64,000 nucleotides of DNA. It comes from Grimontia indica. GTDB taxonomy: Bacteria; Pseudomonadota; Gammaproteobacteria; Enterobacterales; Vibrionaceae. Each line of letters begins with the position of its first letter. The stretch's first letter is position 1. Under the pieces are notes generated by a model. It was not told the DNA's origin. It saw only the letters and a program-made list of their open reading frames with translations, and made no database searches. The stretch is taken from assembly GCF_000333895.2 (NCBI RefSeq), contig NZ_ANFM02000033.1, positions 1 through 64,000 on the forward strand, written 5' to 3'. The position numbers and the translations under genes are program-made. Shown here one piece after another: positions 1 through 7,964 of the stretch.

Positions 1-128
1 GAATTTCTGCTGCGTTATCGGCTTCTCATGTAGGCTAGCTACACGTCGAAGCCTCTGCCTTGCATAAAATCTCCACAAACTGCTGCAAAAATCATCACCA
101 AAGGTCAGCAGCCCCTAGGGAGAACGTC
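1..128 (+). repeat. Candidate dispersed extragenic repeat, cut by window start
   Basis: This non-coding stretch precedes the first gene. It contains a hairpin with outer arms GGCTTC (20-25) and GAAGCC (48-53), an internal loop, and inner arms TGTAG (29-33) and CTACA (39-43). Its 3' end, ACCAAAGGTCAGCAGCCCCTAGG minus the last bases, lies at 97-119 and recurs with 21 of 23 identities at 17178-17200. The core AAGGTCARCAG appears a third time at 709-719. It is inferred to be a repeat unit because of these matches; copy number outside the window is unknown. Confidence 0.45.
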
Positions 129-710
129 ATGAAGTGTTTGGTGGTGCTTTCGCACCCTCTTAAGGAAAGTCTGTGCAGTTACCTCTGTCAGGAAACGATT
201 AAACACCTTGAGTCGAAAGGCTATGACATCACCTTGCTGGATCTCTATGGCGAGGGTTTTGATCCAGTGTTAAGTGCAGAAGAAAGGCAAAGTTACTACG
301 CCGAAGACTTTGACCGAAGTCAGCTTAACAAAGAGCTTGAACAGCTGGTGGAGGCGGAATCCTTAGTGCTTGTCTTTCCTACCTGGTGGTTCAGCTTTCC
401 CGCCATGCTGAAAGGCTGGATTGACCGTGTATGGGCGCCTGGCTATGCCTATGATCATGACGCGGAACTAGGGGCAATTAAGCCGAAATTGGGCAACCTC
501 AAAGAAGTGAAAGTGGTGACGACACTTGGTTCACCTTGGTGGGTGGATAATCTAGTGATGCACAAGCCGGTGAAGCGCGTATTGAAAACAGCGATTTTAG
601 GTGCGTGCGCGAAAGAGTGTAAGGTGACTTTCCTTTCTCTTTATAACGCCGAAAAGGCGGGTAGGGAGCAGGTCGATAAATTTGTCCTGAAGATCAAAGC
701 GAAGTTTTAA
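129..710 (+). CDS. NAD(P)H dehydrogenase (quinone)-family flavodoxin-fold oxidoreductase
   Basis: The 193-residue cytoplasmic protein belongs to the flavodoxin-like quinone reductase family that includes KefF, MdaB and NQO1, which reduce quinones with NAD(P)H using FMN or FAD. The family hallmark is visible around residues 83-102, with FPTWWFSFP followed by MLKGWIDRVW, which shapes the flavin and quinone pocket. The N-terminal strand MKCLVVLSHP is the flavin phosphate-binding region. I chose the ATG at 129 over an upstream in-frame ATG at 60 because AGGGAGA (117-123) is a well-spaced ribosome binding site and the protein then starts directly at the first strand. The acetyltransferase gene follows after 21 bases. 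The physiological substrate cannot be told from the sequence. Confidence 0.85.
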   Translation: MKCLVVLSHPLKESLCSYLCQETIKHLESKGYDITLLDLYGEGFDPVLSAEERQSYYAEDFDRSQLNKELEQLVEAESLVLVFPTWWFSFPAMLKGWIDRVWAPGYAYDHDAELGAIKPKLGNLKEVKVVTTLGSPWWVDNLVMHKPVKRVLKTAILGACAKECKVTFLSLYNAEKAGREQVDKFVLKIKAKF

Positions 711-727
711 GGTCAACAGTAGGGAGA
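709..727 (+). repeat. Short copy of repeat end, carrying a ribosome binding site
   Basis: AAGGTCAACAG (709-719) followed by T and AGGGAGA (721-727) repeats the leader of the preceding gene, where AAGGTCAGCAG (101-111) is followed after five bases by AGGGAGA (117-123). The same core occurs at 17182-17192. In both upstream cases the purine block serves as the ribosome binding site of the next gene. A chance match of 11 bases plus the common Shine-Dalgarno core cannot be excluded. Confidence 0.35.
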
Positions 728-731
728 GAAG

Positions 732-1175
732 ATGGAAATCCGCAAAGTGGTGTTAAGGGACTTGGAGGCGGCTCAGGAATTAGTGAGATCGGTATCAGAG
801 GCAGACGTTATGCCTTTGTTTGATGAACAAGGACAGGCTGAGTTTAAATCCCGGATCCTGCCAGATCTTGCAACCACTTTTGATGATTCTCGTTTCTACA
901 CAGTCATCGCGTTGAGCAAGGATGAGGCAGTCGGGTTTGCAGCGCTGCGTGAAGGGAATTATCTGACCCATCTTTTTGTAGCTAAATCTGCACAAGGCAC
1001 AGGATTGGGCAAAAGGTTGTTGGAGCATGTTTTGACTACATCGAGTGCTAATGAAATTTCACTACGCTCGTCTGTGAATGCTTCTGCATTTTATGCATCG
1101 CAAGGTTTTGAAGCGACAGGGAGAGAGTCAGATTTCAATGGCATTCGCTTTGTGCCAATGAGGCTCGTTCGATAG
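732..1175 (+). CDS. GNAT-family N-acetyltransferase
   Basis: The 147-residue protein is a single GNAT domain. The acetyl-CoA binding segment is seen as LFVAKSAQGTGLGKRLLEHV near residues 80-99, where Q-G-T-G-L-G is the pyrophosphate-binding loop, and the closing motif ASAFYASQGF near residues 117-126 is typical of the fourth motif. It would transfer an acetyl group from acetyl-CoA to an amine, but the acceptor is unknown. The ATG follows AGGGAGAGAAG closely. It probably forms a two-gene unit with the quinone reductase gene upstream, as only 21 bases separate them. Confidence 0.85.
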   Translation: MEIRKVVLRDLEAAQELVRSVSEADVMPLFDEQGQAEFKSRILPDLATTFDDSRFYTVIALSKDEAVGFAALREGNYLTHLFVAKSAQGTGLGKRLLEHVLTTSSANEISLRSSVNASAFYASQGFEATGRESDFNGIRFVPMRLVR

Positions 1176-1318
1176 GGATGATACCGATTGTTCTAAATGT
1201 GAACGCCCTTAGTTCGAAAAATGGTCAACCAGTCATTCGTTCCATAAATTTCGTGTTCTAAGTAAAGACATTCTGATTCTGCTTTGTAGAATGGCGTTTT
1301 TTGCCAAAAACGATCATT

Positions 1319-1798
1319 ATGAAAGGCTTTACACTCATCGAATTGCTTGTTGTTGTCATCATTATGGCGGTGTTGGCCGTCACCGCGGCACCGAAATTTG
1401 TTAGCTTTGAATCTCAGGCTAAAAACGGCGTGTTGAATGAGGTGAAAGCCGCGATTCAAAGTGCTGCTTCCATGGTGAATGCCAAAGCCATTTTGGAAGA
1501 GAAACTGGAAAAGTGCCGTGGTGATGATTCGTTTTTGTCTAACGGTATCTATACCTGCTTTGGCTATCCATCAGCTCATATCGACAATTTTCAGAAAATC
1601 CTCAATTTAGGCCGCGGCTTAATCGTCAATACCAGTGAAAGTAACGGACGCCGGATAGCGATCGTGACCTTCCCTGAGTACAAAGAGGCGATTCCTTGGG
1701 GAGCAAATGCGAATGACGATATCTATTGCGCGGTTCGTTATCACGAAGCTACAGCTGAGCATCTTTACGAAATTGAAATGCTGACGGCGGGTTGTTAG
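1319..1798 (+). CDS. MshA-like type IV prepilin, orphan
   Basis: The 159-residue product begins MKGFTLIELL and has the prepilin peptidase signature G^FTLIE, with the conserved Glu at position 5 of the mature protein and a hydrophobic helix running to AVTAAPKF. The helix end and the following SFESQAKN resemble MSHA pilins. Two cysteines near residues 58 and 75 and a C-terminal Cys could form a disulfide-bonded D-region. The ATG at 1319 gives a very short three-residue leader; the in-frame TTG at 1301 would give nine residues, and neither has a strong ribosome binding site. No other pilus gene is nearby, so assembly would depend on a system encoded elsewhere (inference). Confidence 0.7.
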   Translation: MKGFTLIELLVVVIIMAVLAVTAAPKFVSFESQAKNGVLNEVKAAIQSAASMVNAKAILEEKLEKCRGDDSFLSNGIYTCFGYPSAHIDNFQKILNLGRGLIVNTSESNGRRIAIVTFPEYKEAIPWGANANDDIYCAVRYHEATAEHLYEIEMLTAGC

Positions 1799-1817
1799 CG
1801 GGAAGAAAAAGCGGCAG

Positions 1818-1847
1818 GAAAAAAGAAGGGCGGTTAATCCGCCCTTC
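1818..1847 (-). terminator. Rho-independent terminator of GH17 genes
   Basis: A perfect 9-bp stem, GAAGGGCGG (1825-1833) with CCGCCCTTC (1839-1847), has a five-base loop. On the minus strand it is followed by a run of six T (1818-1824 region), so it terminates the leftward GH17 genes; there is no T run for the rightward pilin gene. Confidence 0.75.
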
Positions 1848-1854
1848 GTTGTAG

Positions 1855-2760
1855 TCAACCGTACAGAGACTGCATGACTAGTTTCGGTGTACGGTCCACC
1901 TTGAACAGACCCCAGTGTTTCTCTGGCTCTTCAGGGTGGTTATCACCTTTCCATGGCTCGTCAAACGCTTCGAAGACGAAGGTCAGGATCTTCTCATCGC
2001 GCGTCCATTGCAGCAGTTGGTCATAGTAAGCTGCCTGAAGTTCTTCAGACGCGTTCCATGCTTCAATACCGCGGCCATTAGAGGCTGTTGCCCAGCCAGC
2101 TTCGGTGATAACGACAGGCTTACCTGGGTGACGATCGGCGACATCGCGGTAGTTTTGCTTGGTGTATTCCAGCGCGTCGTCGATAGTTTTGTATTCCCAA
2201 ACTGGGTAAGTGTGCAGGGAAATAAAGTCAATCACTTCAACCAGTGCGTCCAGTTTGTATGTCCAAGGCACGTAGTTTTCACAGAAAGTGACAGGTTGGC
2301 TGATGCTGTCTTTTACTTTCTGAACGTGCTCAACCAGTTTCTCTACAGAGATCAGGTGATCGGTCCATTCAACACTTGCTTCATTGCCGACTGATACATA
2401 ACCCACGATATCTGGGTATGCGTTTGCTAGTTCAATGAGACGATCAATTTCTTGTTGGTTGTGCTGACGGTTTTTCTCTAGCGTTTCTTCGCTGAACTGC
2501 GCACCCCAAGGACAATTTGGGTTGTTCATTTCAGCCGCAACGTCTGCGCCTAGCATTACTTTGAAATCAAGTCCTTCGTCGCGAATAACATCCAATACCA
2601 GTCTTGCATGAGTGCCGCAGTCGTATAGACGCAGTGCAGACCAGTTGTGGGATAGGATAAGAAGGTCTTCCTTGATCTCTTGGTACGTTGGGTAAATTCC
2701 CTCACGAGGGTTTTGACCTTCACGGTAGCCTGAGTAACAAATGGCGTTTCTGTATTCCAT
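1855..2760 (-). CDS. Glycoside hydrolase family 17 protein (beta-1,3-glucanase-like), copy 2
   Basis: The 301-residue protein resembles the COG5309-type exo-beta-1,3-glucanases of family GH17, retaining hydrolases with a TIM barrel. The likely proton donor is Glu127 in SVGNEAS and the likely nucleophile is Glu220 in VVITEAGW; both are typical GH17 motifs. There is no signal peptide or lipobox, so it should act in the cytoplasm on imported short glucans or have a biosynthetic or transglycosylating role (inference). The ATG at 2760 is preceded by AAGGT; a longer reading frame back to 2862 would overlap the upstream gene and lacks support. It is the second gene after the paralogue at 2826-3701. 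Confidence 0.8.
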   Translation of the reverse strand: MEYRNAICYSGYREGQNPREGIYPTYQEIKEDLLILSHNWSALRLYDCGTHARLVLDVIRDEGLDFKVMLGADVAAEMNNPNCPWGAQFSEETLEKNRQHNQQEIDRLIELANAYPDIVGYVSVGNEASVEWTDHLISVEKLVEHVQKVKDSISQPVTFCENYVPWTYKLDALVEVIDFISLHTYPVWEYKTIDDALEYTKQNYRDVADRHPGKPVVITEAGWATASNGRGIEAWNASEELQAAYYDQLLQWTRDEKILTFVFEAFDEPWKGDNHPEEPEKHWGLFKVDRTPKLVMQSLYG

Positions 2761-2786
2761 AGCGCTTTTTACCTTAGTTTTCTTAT

Positions 2787-2807
2787 GCCCGCAGATAGTC
2801 CGCGGGC
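2787..2807 (-). other. Intercistronic hairpin between the two GH17 genes
   Basis: GCCCGC (2787-2792) pairs with GCGGGC (2802-2807), and the stem can extend to nine pairs with one G-U pair. No T run follows on the minus strand, so it looks more like an mRNA-stabilising or processing hairpin than a terminator. Confidence 0.5.
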
Positions 2808-2825
2808 GCCTTGTAATGTGTTCTG

Positions 2826-3701
2826 TTAGGTTGAGTACTTGAAGTTGCCGTCTTTGTCCCAAAGACCCCAGTACGCACCTACCGCGCCTTCCTTTTCCAC
2901 CTTCCAGGCTTCATCGAAAGACGAGAAATAGAACACATCAATGTTCTCTTCTTCTGCCCATGCATAAGTTTCAACAAAATACTTAAGGGCATTTTCTTCA
3001 GAAGGCACTGAGCCACGCTCAGGAACCCCTTCGTTAGGCCAGCCGGTTTCTGAAATAATCACTGGCTTGCCTTTGCCGGCATTTATGGCACGGCGATACA
3101 TTTCCTTCATATAAGGCACGGCGAAGTCTATCGGACAACCTTCCCAGAACGGGTAACAGTTTGTCAGAATGACGTCACAGGCATCTGCAACGCTTGGAAA
3201 ATCCTCGAACAGGTAGTAGGCATCAACATAACCGACCTGAACGTTTGGAAGTTCTGCTTTTGCACGCTCGATGTAACTGACCAGTTGATCTGCGGATAGG
3301 TCACCACGAAGCATGACTTCGTTGCCCACGCCGAGAATATCGACATGGCCTTCTCGCGCCACAGCGATGGCGTTTTGAAGCTCTTCTTCGTTTTTCTCGT
3401 GGTTACCGTCAATCCAAACGCCAACCATGGTTTTTAAACCATACTCTTTGGCGATTTTTGGAATGAGCTCGTTACCGTCAGTACAGGAGAAAGTACGAAC
3501 CCAGTTAACGTGCGGGGCAATGATCTGAAGCCTTTCGTGGATTTGAGCTTCAGTGATGATGGAGCCTGGGCCCTGTCCGTCGACATAAGGACTGAATGAG
3601 ATCCCATGGATCTTCGCATCCACCAAATCACGTGTTTTTTGCTTGAGGTAGCTCAGCCACTCCTCACCATGAGGCGCAGCTCGGTTGATTCTGCTTGACA
3701 C
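2826..3701 (-). CDS. Glycoside hydrolase family 17 protein (beta-1,3-glucanase-like), copy 1
   Basis: The 291-residue protein is a diverged paralogue of the gene downstream. The predicted acid/base Glu128 lies in LGVGNEVML and the nucleophile Glu218 in VIISETGWP, both intact. Aromatic-rich segments such as NCYPFWEG and the C-terminal YWGLWDKDGN fit a glucan-binding TIM barrel. No signal peptide is present. The start is GTG at 3701, with GGAG eight bases upstream. The pair appears to be an operon reading leftward, ending at the terminator at 1818-1847. A perfect palindrome lies about 115 bases upstream of the start, suggesting control by a LacI-type repressor (inference). The substrate may be laminarin-derived oligosaccharides, but this is not proven by sequence. 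Confidence 0.82.
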   Translation of the reverse strand: MSSRINRAAPHGEEWLSYLKQKTRDLVDAKIHGISFSPYVDGQGPGSIITEAQIHERLQIIAPHVNWVRTFSCTDGNELIPKIAKEYGLKTMVGVWIDGNHEKNEEELQNAIAVAREGHVDILGVGNEVMLRGDLSADQLVSYIERAKAELPNVQVGYVDAYYLFEDFPSVADACDVILTNCYPFWEGCPIDFAVPYMKEMYRRAINAGKGKPVIISETGWPNEGVPERGSVPSEENALKYFVETYAWAEEENIDVFYFSSFDEAWKVEKEGAVGAYWGLWDKDGNFKYST

Positions 3702-4068
3702 TCTCCAAACTCCCTTTCGGATAGTCGCACTTTCTTTGAGTACGGTTATTCACTGTCGGTTTTTTATTTTTTAGATTGGCCTTCATATCGATCTTGTCGT
3801 GGCACCAAAAACCGAAAAGAAAGCGCTTTCTTTTTCGAATTAAGCCATAGGAAAGAAATATGACAACCCGAAATGTTACGAACATGTACTTAGATCACAT
3901 TTGAATAGATGTGAGTCAAAAGTATCTATATATGCATATTGATTCATTTTAGCGAGCTTAAGATTCTGGAAAATAAGGAGTTGCTCACTGGTTAAACTGG
4001 GATTTTGGCGTAAGGTATAGCCTTGATGGTGCATAGGTTAAAATGTACAGAAAATTGGGGTGATGAAT
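3702..4068. promoter_or_regulatory. Divergent intergenic region, GH17 operon / nitronate monooxygenase
   Basis: This AT-rich 367-base region should hold the promoters of both flanking units. It contains the 20-bp palindrome at 3815-3834 and a second dyad, TCACAT (3895-3900) with ATGTGA (3909-3914). No small reading frame with a ribosome binding site stands out. Confidence 0.5.
3815..3834. promoter_or_regulatory. Perfect 20-bp palindromic operator, LacI/GalR type
   Basis: AAAAGAAAGCGCTTTCTTTT is a perfect palindrome with a central AGCGCT. LacI/GalR-family repressors bind palindromes with a central CG of this form, and sugar-utilisation genes in gammaproteobacteria often have them. No regulator gene is adjacent in the window. 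The site lies nearer the GH17 operon and probably controls it (inference). Confidence 0.55.
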
Positions 4069-5112
4069 ATGGAAAAGTTTGATTTTGCCAAATGGATTGG
4101 AGTGGATTTGCCCTTGATTCAGGCCCCCATGGCTGGCGTACAAAACAGCAAGTTGGCGCTTACGATTTGCAAAGCTGGCGGGCTAGGTTCAGTACCTTGT
4201 GGCATGCTGGATGCCGGCGCTGTCGTTGAAGAAATCAAGCGCATGAAAGAGGGCACCGATAAGCCTTATAACCTCAATTTTTTCTGTCATACCTCTTATC
4301 CCTTTGATGCGGAGCGCCACCAAGCCTGGCGCATTCAACTTAAACCTTTCTTTCAAAGATATGGGATTGATGAGTCTGCGCTGGGAAACAAAGCCAGTCG
4401 TCTTCCATTCAGTCACGAGATTGCTGATGCCATCGAGGACTTTGCGCCACCTATTGTCAGTTTCCATTTTGGTTTGCCAGAGCCTTCACTACTGGCGCGT
4501 GTAAAAGGGTGGGGGGCGAAAGTCCTTTCCTCTGCGACAACGTTGGAAGAAGCGCAATGGTTGGAAGATAACGGCGCGGATGCTGTTATCGTTCAGGGTA
4601 TTGAGGCGGGCGGGCATCGCGGAATGTTTTTGACTGAGTCATTGGATGCTCAGCAGCCGACCATGGAGTTATTGCCCAAGGTGGCCGATGCGATCAATTT
4701 ACCCGTGATAGCGGCGGGCGGTCTCGCAACTCGCGATGAGGTGGTACAGGCGCTGGCTTTCGGTGCAGATGCGGTTCAGATTGGTACGGCATACTTGCTG
4801 AGTGACGAAGCAAGCACTTCGGCGTTACACCGTCGCGCTTTGACGTCGGAAGCAGCAAAAAATACGGCACTGACCAATGTGTTTTCTGGCCGCCCGGCGC
4901 GGGGAATCATTAATGGCGCCATGGCAGCATTGGATTGTATCAGTGAAAAAGCACCGGTGTTTCCTTTTGCTTCTATTGAAATGGGACTCTTGCGCGCAGC
5001 AGCAGAAAAAGAAGGCAGGGATGATTTCACACCATTATGGTCAGGAGTGAATAACAGCCATTGTGAAGCGATCGGCGCGGCAGCGATCACTCGAAAGTTG
5101 ATGGGTATCTGA
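4069..5112 (+). CDS. Nitronate monooxygenase
   Basis: The 347-residue protein is a class I nitronate monooxygenase (formerly 2-nitropropane dioxygenase), an FMN enzyme that oxidises toxic alkyl nitronates such as propionate-3-nitronate. Motifs in order are PLIQAPMAG at the N-terminus, GGLGSVPCGML, the nitronate-site segment QGIEAGGHRG near residues 180-189, the phosphate-binding AAGGLATRDEV and GADAVQIGTAYL, and a C-terminal FSGRPARG. I chose the ATG at 4069, eight bases after GGGG, over the weaker GTG at 4060 and ATG at 4063. It is transcribed alone, with a terminator at 5135-5160. Confidence 0.9.
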   Translation: MEKFDFAKWIGVDLPLIQAPMAGVQNSKLALTICKAGGLGSVPCGMLDAGAVVEEIKRMKEGTDKPYNLNFFCHTSYPFDAERHQAWRIQLKPFFQRYGIDESALGNKASRLPFSHEIADAIEDFAPPIVSFHFGLPEPSLLARVKGWGAKVLSSATTLEEAQWLEDNGADAVIVQGIEAGGHRGMFLTESLDAQQPTMELLPKVADAINLPVIAAGGLATRDEVVQALAFGADAVQIGTAYLLSDEASTSALHRRALTSEAAKNTALTNVFSGRPARGIINGAMAALDCISEKAPVFPFASIEMGLLRAAAEKEGRDDFTPLWSGVNNSHCEAIGAAAITRKLMGI

Positions 5113-5134
5113 ACTGCAAGTAGAGACCAATAAA

Positions 5135-5160
5135 AAAGCGGGCAATGAGCCCGCTTTCTT
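5135..5160. terminator. Bidirectional terminator between convergent genes
   Basis: GCGGGC (5138-5143) pairs with GCCCGC (5149-5154), extended by AAA/TTT pairs, with loop AATGA. T-rich tracts on both sides fit termination of the nitronate monooxygenase gene and the leftward mcp gene. Confidence 0.8.
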
Positions 5161-5175
5161 GTTGGGTGATTTTGA

Positions 5176-7179
5176 TTACACCGTGAAGCGATGAACCAGT
5201 TCGTTCTGGTTAACGGCTTGTTGGTCCAGTCGCTCACTCGCGCCAGCCACGTCCTGCATGGCGGTATAGCTGCTGTCGGCGATAAAGCTGATGTGCTCAA
5301 CGTTGCGAGCGATATCCGCAGAAGTGGTACTTTGCTCGGAAGCGGCTTGCGCAATCTGGCTGCTCATGTCGCTGATCATCATGATGATGGCTTCAATTTC
5401 TTCCATCGCTGAATTGGCGTCAGACGCCTGCGCAACACTGTTACTCATTTCTTCCACGCATTCCTGCATCACTAACACTGCCTGACTTGATTGGGTCTGC
5501 AGCTTGCTAATCATCTCTTCGATTTCAGACGTTGAGTCGGATGTACGTTTCGCCAGAACGCGAACTTCATCTGCCACAACCGCAAAGCCTCGCCCTTGTT
5601 CACCGGCACGTGCTGCTTCGATAGCCGCGTTAAGTGCCAGCAGGTTGGTTTGATCGGCGATGTTGCTGATCACGTCCAGAATGGTTTCGATATTCGCAGT
5701 CATCTCTTGGAGTGAGGAAACCACGGCAACAGAATCATCCAGACGGCTTGAAAGCTGGTGGGTCGTGCTGATGTTACGGGTCATGATTTCACGGCCCTTC
5801 GTCGCAGCATCGCTCACTTCCATCACTTTATCCATGGTGTGGCGCGCGCTGTTTGCAACGTCTTGCACTGAGTGCTCCATTTGCGTCATGGCCGCAGCGA
5901 CTGCGGTAGTTTGCTGACGCTGTTCATTAAGCTGAGCTTTTGCGGTTTGCGTGGTGGACTGGTTCGCAGCTGCGACTTCAGCTTGCTCTTCTGCAGCATC
6001 GCGAAGCTGTCGCAGAATGCCTTGAAGATTTGAAGCCAGGGTGTTGATGTGGTCTGCCAGCTGGCCAAATTCATTGTGTTCTTTCACTTCGATGCGTTGG
6101 GTCATGTCGCCTTCAGTGATGGCTTCCAGCACGTTTAGGGTGCTGCTCAGTGGCTTACGAACGCTTCGCGCAATATGCCAGCCAATGAAGACGGTGATTG
6201 CCAGAATCAGCGCACCAATGAAAATCGTCTGGCGAACACCATTTTTGAAGGTGTCGTTAGCTTGTGCGATAGATGCAGACATCACGCTTTCCGCTTGGCC
6301 GCGGAACTGGTCGAGAATGTCCATCGCACTGTCAACTTCTGACGCAAGATTACCGATGTTGGTGTAAAGCTCGTTAGTCGCAACCAGGTATGCATAGTGC
6401 TGATCAAGGACACCACCTTCGCGGCTCACGTCGCGGGTAAAGGCATCAATGTCTTTCTGGAATTTCTCTTTCAATTCTGGAAGCTGTGAAGTCAGTGAAC
6501 GGAAAGAGTAGTTCAGTTGCTTCACGCTACGGCGGTTGCCGTTCATGGCTTTTTCTACATCAGCCAGTTTGTTGCTGGCTAATGCGTCAGAAGTGTGGGT
6601 TTCCGTTTCCTGAAGCTTTTTAAAGTAGGTTTTTGAAATGATTTTCAGCGTCGTGGAACCATTATTCGCCACGAAGTCCTGCATACCCAGAGCCAGTGAC
6701 GTATTCATGCGCTGGAACTGACGAGCGGCGGTCACACCCTCTTCTTTTGCAGTTTGCTGGCGTTGGAAGTTACCAATCGCCACCGATGCTTCAGAGAAGT
6801 AACGTTTTTCGATCTCACGCAGAGATTCCAATTGCGAAGCCAATTCTGCCTGACCGGAAGAGGCTTGGTAGAGGTTGTTCAGTGCCTTATCGAACTTCTG
6901 TCTTGCTGCTTCAAAGTTTTCCAATACTTGTTCGCTTTGTGAGCCATTAGTACTGGTCAGGTAGTCTTTGAATATTTTGTCTGCGGCAAGAAGGCTAACA
7001 CTGGCTTCGTTAGATAAGGAGACGAGGGGAAGTGCTTCTGAGGTGACGACTTCTAGCTGGTCGTGGATGTCTTGAGAACTTTTAAGGTTAAGGGTGTTGG
7101 TTGCCACCAGACTCACTGCGAGTACCGCAAAGCCGGCATACATCCGACGAATCACAGAGCTTTGTCGTTTTTTAGCCAT
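5176..7179 (-). CDS. Methyl-accepting chemotaxis protein with helical periplasmic sensor
   Basis: The 667-residue receptor has a first membrane helix near residues 11-31, a mainly helical periplasmic domain of about 280 residues (length fits an HBM or four-helix sensor), a second helix near 318-338 ([17 protein letters not shown]), a HAMP domain to about 392, and a long coiled-coil signalling domain. The CheA/CheW-binding hairpin tip is intact in [20 protein letters not shown] and [12 protein letters not shown]. There is no C-terminal CheR-binding pentapeptide. The ATG has GGGAGGA just upstream. A sigma-28-like promoter lies at 7338-7364. The ligand is unknown; HBM receptors commonly sense small organic acids or similar metabolites. 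Confidence 0.92.
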   Translation of the reverse strand: MAKKRQSSVIRRMYAGFAVLAVSLVATNTLNLKSSQDIHDQLEVVTSEALPLVSLSNEASVSLLAADKIFKDYLTSTNGSQSEQVLENFEAARQKFDKALNNLYQASSGQAELASQLESLREIEKRYFSEASVAIGNFQRQQTAKEEGVTAARQFQRMNTSLALGMQDFVANNGSTTLKIISKTYFKKLQETETHTSDALASNKLADVEKAMNGNRRSVKQLNYSFRSLTSQLPELKEKFQKDIDAFTRDVSREGGVLDQHYAYLVATNELYTNIGNLASEVDSAMDILDQFRGQAESVMSASIAQANDTFKNGVRQTIFIGALILAITVFIGWHIARSVRKPLSSTLNVLEAITEGDMTQRIEVKEHNEFGQLADHINTLASNLQGILRQLRDAAEEQAEVAAANQSTTQTAKAQLNEQRQQTTAVAAAMTQMEHSVQDVANSARHTMDKVMEVSDAATKGREIMTRNISTTHQLSSRLDDSVAVVSSLQEMTANIETILDVISNIADQTNLLALNAAIEAARAGEQGRGFAVVADEVRVLAKRTSDSTSEIEEMISKLQTQSSQAVLVMQECVEEMSNSVAQASDANSAMEEIEAIIMMISDMSSQIAQAASEQSTTSADIARNVEHISFIADSSYTAMQDVAGASERLDQQAVNQNELVHRFTV

Positions 7180-7613
7180 TTATATTCCTCCCACCGGCGA
7201 TTAACCGATGCTTCCCGAAACGCGCGTTCTAGTAAAAAGAAAAGGAACACGCTTAGTATTATTGCTTGTAGTTATATGCCGAGCTTCCTGCTTCGTAACG
7301 GGAAGGTCAGCCCTGTTCTAACACATCGCTTTTCTTGTCATCCGCCAGTATTTCAAAAACTTTAAACTTAAAAAGGTCAATACTTTCCAACCTTTGAAGT
7401 GAGACGCAAATTTGTTGAGAGAGTGGTTAATAAAAAGCTAGGGGTTGATAACTGAAGCTGAAAGCTGTTTCTCAGTTGGTATGAAATTGTTACGGAAAGT
7501 GAAGAATTGAGGTAGAGGCAACTATCTACGATAAAAAACACTGTTCATTATTGCCCAAACTCTTTGTCTCTAGCATACTTACAGCTCTGTAACCGATTCA
7601 TTTGGAGTTGCCC
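7180..7613. promoter_or_regulatory. Divergent intergenic region, mcp / hinT
   Basis: This 434-base region carries the sigma-28-type promoter of mcp at 7338-7364 and, nearer 7500-7600, the AT-rich leader of hinT. I see no coding sequence with a ribosome binding site and no strong terminator hairpin. Confidence 0.45.
7338..7364 (-). promoter_or_regulatory. Sigma-28 (FliA)-type promoter for mcp
   Basis: On the minus strand TAAAGTTT (7364-7357) is followed by exactly 11 bases and GCGGATGA (7345-7338). The flagellar sigma-28 consensus is TAAAGTTT-N11-GCCGATAA, so the -35 is perfect and the -10 matches six of eight. It would give a leader of about 150 bases before the chemoreceptor start. Confidence 0.6.
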
Positions 7614-7964
7614 GTGGCTGAAGAAACCATATTCAGTAAAATCATTCGTAAGGAAATCCCGGCTGACGTGGTTTACCAAGACGACCTTGTTACTGCCTTT
7701 CGAGACATCAATCCTCGTGCTCCAAGTCATATCCTGATCATTCCAAACAAGTTGATCCCAACCGTGAACGACGTTGAAACGGAAGATGAACTGGCACTTG
7801 GCCGAATGTTTACTGTGGCGCGCAAATTGGCTGCTGATGAAGGCATTGCAGAAGACGGTTACCGTCTGATCATGAACTGCAATAATCACGGTGGCCAAGA
7901 GGTTTACCACATTCACATGCACCTGGTTGGTGGCCGTCCTCTAGGACCAATGCTGATCGGTTAA
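7614..7964 (+). CDS. hinT: Purine nucleoside phosphoramidase HinT
   Basis: The 116-residue protein is a HIT-family (histidine triad) hydrolase that cleaves AMP-lysine and other purine nucleoside phosphoramidates. The triad is visible as HIHMH with His99, His101 and His103 after GGQEVY. The sequence is very close to E. coli HinT from the start [12 protein letters not shown] to GGRPLGPML. The start is GTG at 7614, seven bases after TTGGAG; the frame extends upstream to 7602 only through that ribosome binding site. Its stop overlaps the next start in TAATG, so it heads the ycfL-lpoB operon. Confidence 0.95.
   Translation: MAEETIFSKIIRKEIPADVVYQDDLVTAFRDINPRAPSHILIIPNKLIPTVNDVETEDELALGRMFTVARKLAADEGIAEDGYRLIMNCNNHGGQEVYHIHMHLVGGRPLGPMLIG

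Noticed and set aside
2761-2862. N-terminal extension of the second GH17 protein
   Set aside because: It would overlap the upstream gene, contains the intercistronic hairpin, and the extra residues lack similarity to GH17 proteins.
3895-3914. CRP-like site TCACAT-N8-ATGTGA upstream of nitronate monooxygenase
   Set aside because: The half-sites are in the opposite order to the CRP consensus TGTGA-N6-TCACA, so it is only an unassigned dyad.
7602-7613. TTG start giving four extra residues to HinT
   Set aside because: These bases are the ribosome binding site, and the GTG at 7614 gives the E. coli-like N-terminus MAEETIF.
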